From assembly GCA_016712665.1 (NCBI GenBank), contig JADJQP010000002.1, forward strand, positions 708,501 to 772,500: a stretch of DNA of 64,000 nucleotides, in the 5' to 3' direction. The stretch is from Bacteroidota bacterium (GTDB taxonomy: Bacteria > Bacteroidota > Bacteroidia > Chitinophagales > Chitinophagaceae). The notes beneath the pieces are model-generated. The model was not told the DNA's origin. It ran no database searches and saw only the letters and a list, made by a program, of their open reading frames with translations. Made by a program: the position numbers and the translations under genes. Shown here one piece after another: positions 29,175 through 39,105 of the stretch (position 1 is its first letter; every line of letters begins with the position of its first letter).

Positions 29175-30446
29175 ATGAAAATACTCTTACTTGGAAGTGG
29201 CGGTCGTGAGCATGCCTTAGCCTGGAAAATTGCGCAAAGTCCGCTTTGTACTGAAATGTTCATTGCGCCCGGCAATCCGGGATGCATGCAATTTGGCAAA
29301 ATTGTTGAAATCTCTGTAAATGATTTTGAAGCACAAAAAACATTTTGTCTTGAACATAATATTGATATGGTGGTAGTGGGTCCCGAAGACCCTTTAGTTC
29401 ATGGCATCTACGATTTTTTTCAACAAAGCACACTACAACATATTCATGTAATTGGCCCTTCTAAAATTGGCGCGCAGTTAGAAGGAAGTAAGGCTTTTGC
29501 AAAGCAATTTATGCAAAAAATGAATATCCCAACTGCCGGTTATAGAGAATTTACCCGTTCTAATTACGAAGACGGCATTGAATATATCAAACAGCACACC
29601 TTACCCATTGTTTTGAAGGCTGATGGCTTAGCCGCCGGCAAAGGAGTTGTCATTGCAGAAAGTACCGATCATGCCTTAGCATCATTTCACGAAATGATAC
29701 AAGACAAGAAATTTGGTGATGCAAGCACTACGGTGGTCATTGAAGAATTTTTGACGGGTATTGAATGTTCTGTCTTTGTACTTACGGATGGTACGCATTA
29801 TTGTTTGCTTCCTTCTGCCAAAGATTATAAACGTATTGGCGAAGGTGATAGAGGTTTGAATACAGGTGGTATGGGTGCTATCTCGCCGGTGCCTTTTGTA
29901 GATGACGCTTTTATGCAAAAAGTGACAGAAAGAATTATTGAGCCTACCATTAAAGGATTGCAGCAAGAACAAATTGTTTACAAAGGCTTTATATTTATTG
30001 GTTTAATAAAAGTCAATGAGGATCCCTATGTAATTGAATACAATTGCAGAATGGGCGACCCTGAAACTGAAGTAGTGATGCCGAGAATAGCGAATGATTT
30101 GCTTCCTCTTTTGACTGCTTTAAAAAATGAAACATTGCATGAACATACTTGCAAAATAGCACCTCATCATGCTGCTACCATTATGCTGGTAAGTGCCGGA
30201 TATCCTGAAGATTATGAAAAAGGAAAAGTAATTAGCGGTGTGGAAGATGTGAAAGATAGCATTGTATTTCATGCAGGCACAAAAATTATTAATGACGAAT
30301 TACAAACCAATGGTGGTCGGGTAATTGCCATTACTTCCTTAGGTGATACTTTGCAAAATGCAATCAAGCTATCAAATGCAAATGCCTTAAAAATTAGTTT
30401 TGAAGGCAACTATTTTAGAAAAGATATTGGTTGGGAGTTTGAGTAA
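29175..30446 (+). CDS. purD: Phosphoribosylamine--glycine ligase
   Basis: PurD joins glycine to 5-phosphoribosylamine with ATP in purine synthesis. The 423-residue protein has the N-terminal MKILLLGSGGREHALAWKI, the ATP-grasp segments LKADGLAAGKGVVIAE and VIEEFLTGIECSVFVL, YNCRMGDPETEVVMPR (metal and ATP site), and a C-terminal AIRC-like lid region with HAGTK and NGGRVIAITS. Length is normal. It follows gcvP by 31 bases, linking glycine use in both genes, but whether they share a transcript is not shown. Confidence 0.96.
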   Translation: MKILLLGSGGREHALAWKIAQSPLCTEMFIAPGNPGCMQFGKIVEISVNDFEAQKTFCLEHNIDMVVVGPEDPLVHGIYDFFQQSTLQHIHVIGPSKIGAQLEGSKAFAKQFMQKMNIPTAGYREFTRSNYEDGIEYIKQHTLPIVLKADGLAAGKGVVIAESTDHALASFHEMIQDKKFGDASTTVVIEEFLTGIECSVFVLTDGTHYCLLPSAKDYKRIGEGDRGLNTGGMGAISPVPFVDDAFMQKVTERIIEPTIKGLQQEQIVYKGFIFIGLIKVNEDPYVIEYNCRMGDPETEVVMPRIANDLLPLLTALKNETLHEHTCKIAPHHAATIMLVSAGYPEDYEKGKVISGVEDVKDSIVFHAGTKIINDELQTNGGRVIAITSLGDTLQNAIKLSNANALKISFEGNYFRKDIGWEFE

Positions 30447-30469
30447 AAATGAAATTCATTTTCCGGTCC

Positions 30470-30517
30470 TATGCTTCGACTTTCCTGCTAAAGCGAGACA
30501 AGCGCTCAACATGACAT
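30470..30517 (+). repeat. 48-bp direct repeat, copy 1
   Basis: Begins TATGCTTCGACTTTC and ends GCTCAACATGACAT; it matches copy 2 at 30541-30588 with one mismatch (T for C at position 16). It contains short self-complementary parts (CGCTAAAGCG and AGCG..CGCT). It lies between purD and the desaturase gene, which are convergent. The motif type resembles the dispersed intergenic CTTCGAC...GCTCAACATGACA repeats known from many Bacteroidota genomes (from memory). Confidence 0.85.
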
Positions 30518-30540
30518 GAAAACGAATGATCGATTTGTAT

Positions 30541-30588
30541 TATGCTTCGACTTTCCCGCTAAAGCGAGACAAGCGCTCAACATGACAT
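30541..30588 (+). repeat. 48-bp direct repeat, copy 2
   Basis: Second copy of the 48-bp unit, 71 bases after the first start, with a 23-base unrelated spacer between them. The two copies make up most of the 178-base gap between purD and the desaturase gene. Confidence 0.85.
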
Positions 30589-30624
30589 AAAAATTGACAA
30601 TCACCCCCTTTCTTTAACATGGAT

Positions 30625-31739
30625 TTATACATTCGCTAAATCAAAATCGCTTTGTAAGCCAAACTTCTTAAGCATTCTAATATGTGAGGCTAAGGCAGAA
30701 AAATAACCCGAATTGTTGATATAGGGAACTCCAAATTCTTGTGCTGTCTCCTCCACAATGTGCGCTATTTTCGGATAATGTATATGACAAATATCCGGAA
30801 AATATGATGCTCAATTTGATGTGTTAATCCGCCTGCATACCAGGTAAGTAATTTATTATTGTGACCAAAATCAGCTGTTGTTTGCAATTGATGAATGGCC
30901 CATTCATTTTCGATTTCACCTTTATCGTTTGGCATCGGAAAGGCAGCCCCTTCCACCACATGTGCCAACTGAAATACGGTAGAAAGTACAAAACCGCCGA
31001 TGGCATGCATCAGAAAAAAGCCACCAAAAATCAAACCGGCACTATAATCTAAATACCAAATCGGTAAAATTATCATATACACCACATATACAACTTTGAA
31101 AAAAATCAATTTAAATAAATCCCAATAGTATTGCGATTTACTAGCCTTACTAACACCATTACGTGAATAGGTGAAGAACTGCTTATAATCTTTCATGAGT
31201 ACCCAGCTGATGGTGGCCAAACAATAGGCAAAAAATGCATAGACGTGCTGATACCGTTGCACCGGATGCCATTTAAAAAAAGGACTCCAACGCATTTTTA
31301 ATCGTTGCTCAATATCCTCATCTACATGGGTAATATTGGTATAGGTATGATGTAAAATATTATGCTGTAGGCGCCAATTCACATCAAATCCTCCTAATAT
31401 ATTGAGCGTACCACCCAGTATCATATTCACAAACTTATTATGGCTGTACGCACCATGATTGGCATCATGCATAACTCCCATACCCACACCAGCTACTCCA
31501 AAGCCGGCAATAATATAACCGATAATCACGGCCCAACCGGGCATCGGATTAAATATATACAAAGCTGCTAAGGGCAACAGATACATACTTAGCAATACAA
31601 CTGATTTAAAAATCATGGCCCCGTTTGCCTGCTTGTCGATATTATTGTCTATAAAATACTGATCGACCCGTTGCTTTAGTGTTTTTAGGAATTGTGTCCT
31701 TTCCTTATTGACAAACTTCACTCGCTTTTTTTGCTCCAT
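30625..31739 (-). CDS. Front-end fatty acid desaturase, one-base frameshift
   Basis: A membrane di-iron fatty acyl desaturase. Three histidine boxes are present: HDANHG (box 1), HNILHH (box 2) and QIEHH (box 3), the last with Gln in place of the first His as in front-end (delta-5/delta-6-type) desaturases; several membrane helices lie between. The frame breaks just after QIEHHIF: one extra A in the A4 run at 30799-30802 restores FPDICHIHYPKIAHIVEETA and the family C-terminus down to TAA at 30625-30627, about 371 residues. I choose the start MEQKKRVKF at 31739, just after a TATATTTG promoter box; 10 more residues are possible upstream. Substrate regiochemistry cannot be told from sequence. Confidence 0.87.
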
Positions 31740-31756
31740 ATTTTTTTGAATATACG

Positions 31757-31764
31757 CAAATATA
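31757..31764 (-). promoter_or_regulatory. -7 promoter box (TATATTTG) for the desaturase
   Basis: Minus-strand TATATTTG, a perfect TAnnTTTG match, 17 bases before the ATG at 31739. Confidence 0.5.
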
Positions 31765-31873
31765 ATCAAAAAGACCTCAATTTTTTAACATTAAAGGTTA
31801 AAATCAACATGATAAGTATCAACAATTTTTATGGGTATATAGAATAAACACCAGCTACTTGACTGAATATTGC

Positions 31874-33225
31874 TTACTCCTTCACAAATTTCGAAACGTG
31901 TTGATTCCCTTCGGCACCAATGATTACAAAATAAATTCCCGGAATCAAGTCGGATATATCAACCTTATTGCCGACATATTGAGTGGGTTGCACTTGCCCT
32001 AGGGTATTCAACACTTGCAATGATTCAAAAGTGAGATCTTGAGGTATTATCAAAAACTGATGTGCAGGATTGGGATACAGTACTACTTGAATTTGTTTCG
32101 TAATATCGGTGGTAGCAGCCGGATAGGTGCTTGCCCGAAATTTTATGGAGTATTGATTATTAGCATCATTGGCATTTCTAAATCCTACTTGGACACTGCC
32201 ACTATCTGCAGGAATGGTGGTAATAAAATCGAGACTAAACAACAGCGTATCGTTTGCAGGCACCATTACGGTTATGCTATCATCAGTAGGTGAGTAGCAA
32301 ACATCTGCGCAAAATGCCGTTTGCCAAGTTGGCGGCAAGTTCTTCTGCAATTTTTTGATTCCTATAGTTACATTATCATTGCTATTGTTGACCAAATTGG
32401 CATAATCATACACAATGCTACCTGCATTGCCAGTTGCATTATTATTGAGTACCTGTACCTGAAAAGTACCTGCTCCAGCTCCCACAGTACACAAACCGCT
32501 ATTGATACCTAAAAGACTGTCAATATCACAAAATATATTATCATTATTTTTATGAAACCACCCATGCTTGGCATAAATTTTTCCGTTGGTATCTATTAAA
32601 TACGCATTATTTGGCGCAGGGCCAAAGGTCGACCACCATTCATTGCATGGGCCATCGATAAAAATAGGTGCATTTATTGTGGACCAAAAATTCATGGTAT
32701 CCACCATATGTTTACGCATACCATAGGTGGTAGGTTGTGGAAAAAAAGAATCCCTGCATTGAGGTTTTGATTTCCAATATTCACATAACCGAAATATACC
32801 GAAGTATCTGTAGGATGTGCTTCTAAGGTATAAATCACATATACTTGTATTTGATTACCGTACGTACTGACCACTTGATTAATGATGGGAATTTTACCCA
32901 TAAACACAGGACAGGTTAAGGAGCCTGCCACAAGGAGGACCGGTTTGCCGGTAGCTAATTTCTGCGACAAAACTAAGGAATCTCCATTCAGATCGTACAA
33001 TTTAAAATCATGTGCAAAATTGCCTTCACTTAAGCCGCTGGTATAAAAACTGCCTAAGTACCACGGAATGGTACATACAGTCGCATTATCAACCGGCAGC
33101 GTATTTAAGCCAATAGATGGAAGTAATTGTGCATGGGAAACGAATCCAAAGCCAACATAAATGATAGCCATAAAAAGTCTCCATAATTTGCTTGCCCGGC
33201 GGAAGAGGTTTATACGATTATTCAT
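31874..33225 (-). CDS. Thioredoxin-like protein with T9SS sorting domain, one-base frameshift
   Basis: A secreted protein with a signal peptide (MNNRINLFRRASKLWRLFMA start at 33225, cleaved near VSHAQ), a thioredoxin-like domain (NFAHDFKLYDLNGDSL, GKPVLLVAGSLTCPVF, YVIYTLEAHP), a middle beta domain and a C-terminal type IX secretion sorting domain (IQVVLYPNPAHQFL ... VDISDLIPGIYFVII ... KFVKE). The active-site pair CxxC is replaced by a single Cys (SLTCPVF), so redox activity is uncertain. The frame breaks at the A7 run 32741-32747; one more A joins GILFFPQPTTYGMRKHMVDT and gives about 450 residues. It is transcribed away from rpoC from its own promoter box. Confidence 0.82.
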
Positions 33226-33250
33226 AAGCAGAGATTGTTGCTTTGACATT

Positions 33251-33258
33251 CAAAAATA
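33251..33258 (-). promoter_or_regulatory. -7 promoter box (TATTTTTG) for the T9SS-sorted protein
   Basis: Minus-strand TATTTTTG is a perfect TAnnTTTG match 25 bases before the chosen ATG at 33225. Confidence 0.5.
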
Positions 33259-33340
33259 GCAATAGTAAATGAATGGTAAAATAGAAATGTTGTTTTATGT
33301 GAATGCGAACCTAATCAGTGCTTTGCAATAGTACTCAAAA

Positions 33341-33370
33341 TAAGAGGCCAACCTAGCGGTTGGCCTCTTA
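33341..33370 (-). terminator. Strong hairpin terminator downstream of rpoC
   Basis: A 13-bp perfect stem, TAAGAGGCCAACC and its complement, closes a 4-base loop (TAGC), starting 37 bases after the rpoC stop. A short T-rich stretch follows in both directions (TATTTTG on the minus strand), so it may also act against plus-strand transcription. Confidence 0.8.
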
Positions 33371-33406
33371 CTATTTTTATTTTGATAATTGGAACTAAAA
33401 TAGAAT

Positions 33407-36400
33407 CTATTCCTCATCGTCAAACTGAAGGAGTTCTTGAGAATTACGAAGTATTTCATATTCATCTTTACTACCTACCATCATATTTTCAAATTCCTTC
33501 ATTCCGGTACCTGCCGGTATTAAATTACCGGTGATTACATTCTCTTTTAAACCCCACATATAATCCGTTTTACCAGCAATGGCAGCTTGAGAAAGCACCT
33601 TGGTGGTTTCCTGGAAGGAAGCCGCTGATATCCATGAGAAGGTTCCCAATGAGGCTTTTGTAATCCCTAATAAATTAGGACTTGAAGTGGCCGGTTGCGC
33701 ATTTCGATATTGAACCAAGGTTTTATCATTTCTTCGTAATAATGAATTTTCTTCTCTTACTTCACGAAGGGTTGAAATTTGTCCCGGAGCCATTTTATCT
33801 GAATTGCCGGCATCGGTAACTACCACCTTATCAAATACCCAATCATTTTCTTCTTGGAATTCTAATTTATCTACGATATCTCCTTCAAGGAATTTGGTAT
33901 CTCCTGCATCGGCAATCGTTACTTTACGCATCATTTGACGAACAATAACCTCAACGTGCTTATCATTAATTTTTACACCTTGTAAACGGTATACCTCTTG
34001 AATTTCATTTACCAGATAGCCTTGCACCGCAAACGGCCCTTTAATATTCAAGATATCGCTTGGAGTAATCGATCCATCACTTAATGGAGTCCCTGCTTTG
34101 ATAAAGTCACCTTCTTGCACAATAATGTGCTTGGTAAGAGGAACCAAGTATTTCTTCACGATACCATCTTTACTTTCAATGCTGATTTCACGGTTTCCAC
34201 GTTTTACACCACCAAATGCTACTACACCATCAATTTCAGCTACTACAGCCGGATTGGAAGGATTACGTGCTTCAAACAACTCCGTAACACGAGGTAGACC
34301 TCCGGTGATATCTCTTGAACGACCCATCACACGAGGAATTTTCACTAAAATTTGACCACTTTGGATGGTGTCGCCATCATTAATAATCAAGTGCGATCCA
34401 ACAGGGATATTGTAAAACTTATTATCTTTTCCTTCAACATGAAGGGCCGGAATTTTTGTTTTATCTTTTGTTTCAATAATTACTTTTTCACGTAAACCGG
34501 ATTGTTCATCCACTTCTTCGCGATACGTGATGCCATCCACTACATTCTCAAAACGCACCTTACCGGAAATTTCAGAAATAATCACCGCATTAAAAGGATC
34601 CCATGAACAAATTTCATCACCCTTTTTCAACTTCTGACCATTCTTAACCTTCAAGGTAGAACCGTATGGAATTTCACTAGTTACCAATACAATCCCTTCT
34701 TCATTCACAATACGCATTTCGCCCATACGGGTAATCACCACCACATTTTCGGTACCGTCTTTGCTGGTAAATTTGGTAGTTCGCACACTGTCAAATTCAA
34801 TTTTACCTTCAAATTTAGCCGTCATCTGCGATTCGATAGCTGAAGAACTTGCGGCACCACCCACGTGGAAGGTACGAAGTGTAAGCTGGGTACCTGGCTC
34901 ACCAATGGACTGAGCAGCAATAATACCCACGGTATCATCCATTTGGGCCATTTTGCCATTGGCAAGATTCACACCATAGCATTTTGCACAAACACCGCGC
35001 TTACTTTCGCAAGTAAGTACCGAACGAATTTCTACTGTATCAATACCTGAATCATCTACTAGTTTTGCCAAATCTTCGGTGATTTCCATGCCCGCTTCGA
35101 TGATTAAATTTCCAAGAGGATCTAATACATCGTGCAAGGACGTTCTACCAACAATTCGATCAATCAAGGGTTCCACAATATCATCATTTTCTTTTAATGC
35201 AGAGATGGCAATACCTCTTAGGGTTCCGCAATCTGTTTCACGAATAATAACATCTTGTGCCACATCCACCAAACGACGGGTAAGGTAACCCGCATCCGCT
35301 GTTTTCAACGCGGTATCCGCAAGACCTTTACGCGCACCGTGGGTTGAGATAAAGTACTCTAATACGTTCAATCCATCTTTAAAGTTTGAAAGAATTGGAT
35401 TCTCGATAATCTCTGAACCGCTGCTACCACTTTTACGTGGTTTCGCCATCAATCCTCTAATACCGGAAAGCTGTTTAATTTGTTGTTTACTACCACGCGC
35501 ACCACTATCAAGCATCATATAAACAGAATTAAATCCTTGTTTATCTGCAGCCATCTCTTTTATCAAGGTTTCTGTAACTCTTGTATCCACACGACTCCAA
35601 ACGTCGATAATCTGATTATAACGCTCATTATTGGTAATCAAACCTAAGTTATAATTATCCCATACCTCATTTACCTCACTGGTTGCTGCTTCCAGCATTT
35701 TTTGCTTAACGTCCGGTATAATCAAATCTTCCGGATTAAAGGACAATCCCCCTCTGAAGGCGGTTCTAAATCCTAAGGTTTTAATATCATCCAAGAACTT
35801 TACCGTTGTTGGGATATCTGTATACTTGATTACATCGCCAATAATAGTTCGCAATGATTTCTTGGTAAGAATTTCATTAATAAAACCAACTTTTTCAGGT
35901 GTATTTTGATTGAAAATTACACGGCCTACAGTGGTTTCAATTAATTTATTTGAAATGCTTCCGTCTGCATTTCGCACATTGGCTTTTACTTTTATAAAGG
36001 CATGTAAATCAACAACGCCCTCATTGTGGGCAATGATAACCTCCTCTGCGCTATAGAATGCCATACCTTCCCCTCTTACCGGATCGTTGGCTAAATTTCT
36101 TTTTCCTTTTGATATATAGTAAAGACCCAATACCATGTCCTGAGAAGGAAGGGTAATAGGTGTTCCATTTTGAGGATTCAAAATATTGTGTGAGGAAAGC
36201 ATTAAAATTTGAGCCTCCAAAACCGCTGCATTGCTCAACGGAACATGCACCGCCATTTGGTCACCATCAAAATCCGCATTAAAGGACGAACAAACTAACG
36301 GATGCAATTGAATGGCCTTTCCTTCAATCAATTTAGGCTGGAAAGCCTGAATGGACAATCTGTGAAGGGTTGGGGCCCTGTTCAATAAGATCGGGTGCCC

Positions 36401-37726
36401 TTTCAAAATATTTTCAAGGATATCCCAAACAACAGCTTCTTTTTTCTCTACCAATTTCTTAGCTGATTTTACTGTTTTTACGATACCTCTTTCAATTAAT
36501 TTTCTAATTACAAAGGGTTTGAAAAGCTCGGCTGCCATATCTTTTGGCAAACCGCACTCATGCAATTTCAATTCAGGTCCTACCACAATTACCGAACGAC
36601 CTGAGTAATCAACCCGTTTACCTAATAAGTTTTGACGGAAACGTCCTTGTTTACCTTTCAAAACATCAGAAAGTGATTTTAGGGCACGTCCACCTTCTGC
36701 TTTAACAGCATTTGATTTACGTGAGTTATCCATTAAACTATCAATCGCTTCCTGCAACATACGTTTTTCGTTACGTAAGATTACCTCTGGTGCTTTGATT
36801 TCTAAAAGTCTTTTCAGACGATTGTTTCTGATGATAACACGACGATATAAATCGTTCAAATCAGAAGATGCAAAACGGCCACCATCCAATGGAACCAATG
36901 GACGTAACTCAGGTGGTATTACAGGAATATACTGCATTACCATCCACTCCGGCTTATTGACAATATGTGAGTTCGCCTCACGAAAAGCTTCTACTACACT
37001 AAGGCGTTTCAAAGCTTCTGCCTTACGTTGTTGAGAGGTTTCAAACGCAGCTGCATTACGTAACTGATAAGACAATGCGTCTAAATCAATACGAGAAAGA
37101 AGCATTTGCACAGCCTCAGCACCCATTTTAGCGATAAATTTGTTAGGATCATCATCGCTTAGCATTTGATTCTCCTTTGGCAATTTATCTAAAATATCTA
37201 AATATTCATCTTCGGTCAAAAGAGCCATGTGGGTGTCTTCAGTCTCCTTCATGGTCAATGCAGAACGGATCATGCTATCAGCCTCTCCACCTTGAATGAC
37301 ACAATATCTTTCATAATATACAAGAGATTCCAATTTCTTAGACCCTGTACCTAATAAATAACCGATTTTATTGGGTAATGATTTAAAGTACCAAATATGA
37401 ACCACAGGAACAACCAATTTGATATGCCCCATACGCTCGCGTCGAACTTTCTTTTCGGTAACTTCTACACCGCAACGGTCGCAAACAATCCCACGATAAC
37501 GAATACGCTTGTACTTTCCGCAATAGCACTCATAATCTTTGGTTGGTCCAAATATTTTTTCGCAAAACAAACCATCTCTTTCAGGTTTGTAGGTACGATA
37601 ATTGATTGTTTCGGGTTTGAGTACTTCTCCAAAACTTCTATCTAAAATAGAATCCGGAGACGCTAAAGTGATGATAATTTTGTTGAAGGTGGGTCTCTGT
37701 TTGTTGTCGTTTTTTCTGAAACTCAT
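33407..37726 (-). CDS. rpoC: DNA-directed RNA polymerase subunit beta'
   Basis: RpoC carries half of the RNA polymerase active site. The 1439-residue protein is full length for Bacteroidota and unbroken. Visible marks are the N-terminal zinc site CYCGKYKRIRYRG and VCDRCGVEVTEKKV, the clamp LLGKRVDYSGRSVIVVGP, the catalytic Mg site NADFDGDQMAVHVPL, the trigger loop region with the TDCGT and VLTCESKRGVCAKCYG zinc site, and the IGEPGTQLTLRTFHVGGAA block. The ATG at 37726 gives the usual start. Unusually, no rpoB lies upstream: the upstream neighbour is the SPASM gene of a RiPP locus, and rpoC has its own promoter about 240 bases ahead. Confidence 0.98.
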   Translation of the reverse strand: MSFRKNDNKQRPTFNKIIITLASPDSILDRSFGEVLKPETINYRTYKPERDGLFCEKIFGPTKDYECYCGKYKRIRYRGIVCDRCGVEVTEKKVRRERMGHIKLVVPVVHIWYFKSLPNKIGYLLGTGSKKLESLVYYERYCVIQGGEADSMIRSALTMKETEDTHMALLTEDEYLDILDKLPKENQMLSDDDPNKFIAKMGAEAVQMLLSRIDLDALSYQLRNAAAFETSQQRKAEALKRLSVVEAFREANSHIVNKPEWMVMQYIPVIPPELRPLVPLDGGRFASSDLNDLYRRVIIRNNRLKRLLEIKAPEVILRNEKRMLQEAIDSLMDNSRKSNAVKAEGGRALKSLSDVLKGKQGRFRQNLLGKRVDYSGRSVIVVGPELKLHECGLPKDMAAELFKPFVIRKLIERGIVKTVKSAKKLVEKKEAVVWDILENILKGHPILLNRAPTLHRLSIQAFQPKLIEGKAIQLHPLVCSSFNADFDGDQMAVHVPLSNAAVLEAQILMLSSHNILNPQNGTPITLPSQDMVLGLYYISKGKRNLANDPVRGEGMAFYSAEEVIIAHNEGVVDLHAFIKVKANVRNADGSISNKLIETTVGRVIFNQNTPEKVGFINEILTKKSLRTIIGDVIKYTDIPTTVKFLDDIKTLGFRTAFRGGLSFNPEDLIIPDVKQKMLEAATSEVNEVWDNYNLGLITNNERYNQIIDVWSRVDTRVTETLIKEMAADKQGFNSVYMMLDSGARGSKQQIKQLSGIRGLMAKPRKSGSSGSEIIENPILSNFKDGLNVLEYFISTHGARKGLADTALKTADAGYLTRRLVDVAQDVIIRETDCGTLRGIAISALKENDDIVEPLIDRIVGRTSLHDVLDPLGNLIIEAGMEITEDLAKLVDDSGIDTVEIRSVLTCESKRGVCAKCYGVNLANGKMAQMDDTVGIIAAQSIGEPGTQLTLRTFHVGGAASSSAIESQMTAKFEGKIEFDSVRTTKFTSKDGTENVVVITRMGEMRIVNEEGIVLVTSEIPYGSTLKVKNGQKLKKGDEICSWDPFNAVIISEISGKVRFENVVDGITYREEVDEQSGLREKVIIETKDKTKIPALHVEGKDNKFYNIPVGSHLIINDGDTIQSGQILVKIPRVMGRSRDITGGLPRVTELFEARNPSNPAVVAEIDGVVAFGGVKRGNREISIESKDGIVKKYLVPLTKHIIVQEGDFIKAGTPLSDGSITPSDILNIKGPFAVQGYLVNEIQEVYRLQGVKINDKHVEVIVRQMMRKVTIADAGDTKFLEGDIVDKLEFQEENDWVFDKVVVTDAGNSDKMAPGQISTLREVREENSLLRRNDKTLVQYRNAQPATSSPNLLGITKASLGTFSWISAASFQETTKVLSQAAIAGKTDYMWGLKENVITGNLIPAGTGMKEFENMMVGSKDEYEILRNSQELLQFDDEE

Positions 37727-38034
37727 TGTTTTTTGATAATTTTTTTAAGAAATAAAAAAAGTCTGATACGCACAAATACATTGAATGTTTAGAAGACTAT
37801 TTTGTACAAATAAATTTGACAAAACAGCTTCAAGCTTTGGCTCCAAATTCAATACCGACAAGCATTTTAATACACATATTAAGTGCAACTAAGACCATTA
37901 GTTGATGCCTATAAAAGAGATGGACAGGTATAAAAATTGAAATTTGCCATTCAAAATAGGGTGCGAAGGTAGGATTTTTATTCCTTTTTTGCAAAAAAAA
38001 TGATAGAATAATGCAAGATTGGCAATTAGTTATT
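37727..38034 (-). other. 308-base rpoC leader region
   Basis: This gap holds the rpoC promoter (37964-37995) and a long AT-rich leader of about 230 bases. Within the leader are two tiny minus-strand frames, about 13 residues (starting MANFNFY, shortly after the promoter) and 22 residues (37898-37830, starting MVLVALNM), and an imperfect inverted repeat (TTTTGT ... ACAAAA). No remnant of rpoB and no other gene is visible. Whether the small frames are translated is unknown. Confidence 0.5.
37964..37995 (-). promoter_or_regulatory. rpoC promoter (-33 TTTG, -7 TACCTTCG)
   Basis: On the minus strand, TTTG (37995-37992) is followed after 20 bases by TACCTTCG (37971-37964), a close match to the Bacteroidota TTTG / TAnnTTTG layout with normal spacing. 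Transcription would start near 37957 and give rpoC a leader of about 230 bases. Confidence 0.6.
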
Positions 38035-39105
38035 TTATAAGTTAATCAACTCTTGCATACCATAGTGCTCAATAGCTTGCTTTTTCAGTGGATTACTACT
38101 CCATTCCTCCCACTCGCAGGTGTAAGGATTGTAGCCACATTTTAACGGTGCTGAATACCGATCCTCTGGGTTTTCGAGATAGGCGCGGCAATCGGTGCAG
38201 ATATGCCTAAACTCACAATCTTTACATTTAGTGATTTCATCTTTTTTAATATGCCATACTTTTTGAAACTCTGGATTATTAACTACATCTATTAATTTTG
38301 TATCTTTGATATTGCCATAGCTTTTAGCCAAGCTAGGGCAGTTTTTGATTTCACCATCGACGTCTATACTTATTTTGCGGTTGAGACAGCTATTGTGATG
38401 TTGAGATTCCGTGAATGTTTCAATGTTGATTGCGAAATAGGCAGGGTGAATGACACCACAATGCATCGCTGAGGAAATATTTGAATTGATAAAAAATACT
38501 CCACCTACATTGTCACTTGTGATACATACCTCCTTTTCTTCAGGATGGTTATAGACGATTAAATTCTTTAATTTCGGAAATAAATTTACTATATTAGTTA
38601 ATGCCACTTCATCTACTGTGTCCGCATTAGGAATTAACGCTTCAAAACCATGAATTAGGGAATCAAAAAGAAGATTTCCAATTGAAATAATTTCATCCAT
38701 TTGTACAGGTCTAAAAAAACGGAATTGCAAATAATAGCACCGTAAATCTTCTATCTGTGAAATTATATTTGATAAATCTATTTTTCCATGTTTAATATCG
38801 ATGATAATATTGGTTATTTTAGAGGGATAGTCCCATTCTAAACTTAGTTTAGGAAACAATTCCAATTCGTTTTGTGATATAGTAAATGCAAGTTCATTTG
38901 CAGTTAAAAATTCAACATATTCATACAAAATACTCTTTTGTTGTTTATTATAGATATTAAAGTTCAATTTCAACATATCTTCATCAAAAAGGTCGAATAA
39001 ACTCATTGGAATCAGATGATAGTTACTCCTCTGCAAATCGCAAATAACAGCTCGAGTGGCCCCCTTTAATAAAATGCAGTTCGCAAAAAGTTTAAGGAGC
39101 ATCAT
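38035..39105 (-). CDS. Grasp-with-SPASM system SPASM-domain peptide maturase
   Basis: A 356-residue protein matching the SPASM member of the grasp-with-SPASM RiPP system: the N-terminus LFANCILLKGATRAVICDLQ is the family's opening signature. The C-terminal SPASM domain is complete, with Cys240, Gly251-x4-Cys256, then C294xxCx5CxxC306, Cys323 and Cys330, enough for two auxiliary iron-sulfur clusters. No CxxxCxxC radical-SAM motif is visible anywhere, so it may not be a true SAM-radical enzyme or may bind its cluster differently. It is the last of four overlapping genes; its start overlaps the end of the 68-residue gene by 14 bases. It is AT-rich relative to the housekeeping genes. It is transcribed toward rpoC, whose promoter lies just beyond its stop. 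Confidence 0.85.
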   Translation of the reverse strand: MMLLKLFANCILLKGATRAVICDLQRSNYHLIPMSLFDLFDEDMLKLNFNIYNKQQKSILYEYVEFLTANELAFTISQNELELFPKLSLEWDYPSKITNIIIDIKHGKIDLSNIISQIEDLRCYYLQFRFFRPVQMDEIISIGNLLFDSLIHGFEALIPNADTVDEVALTNIVNLFPKLKNLIVYNHPEEKEVCITSDNVGGVFFINSNISSAMHCGVIHPAYFAINIETFTESQHHNSCLNRKISIDVDGEIKNCPSLAKSYGNIKDTKLIDVVNNPEFQKVWHIKKDEITKCKDCEFRHICTDCRAYLENPEDRYSAPLKCGYNPYTCEWEEWSSNPLKKQAIEHYGMQELINL

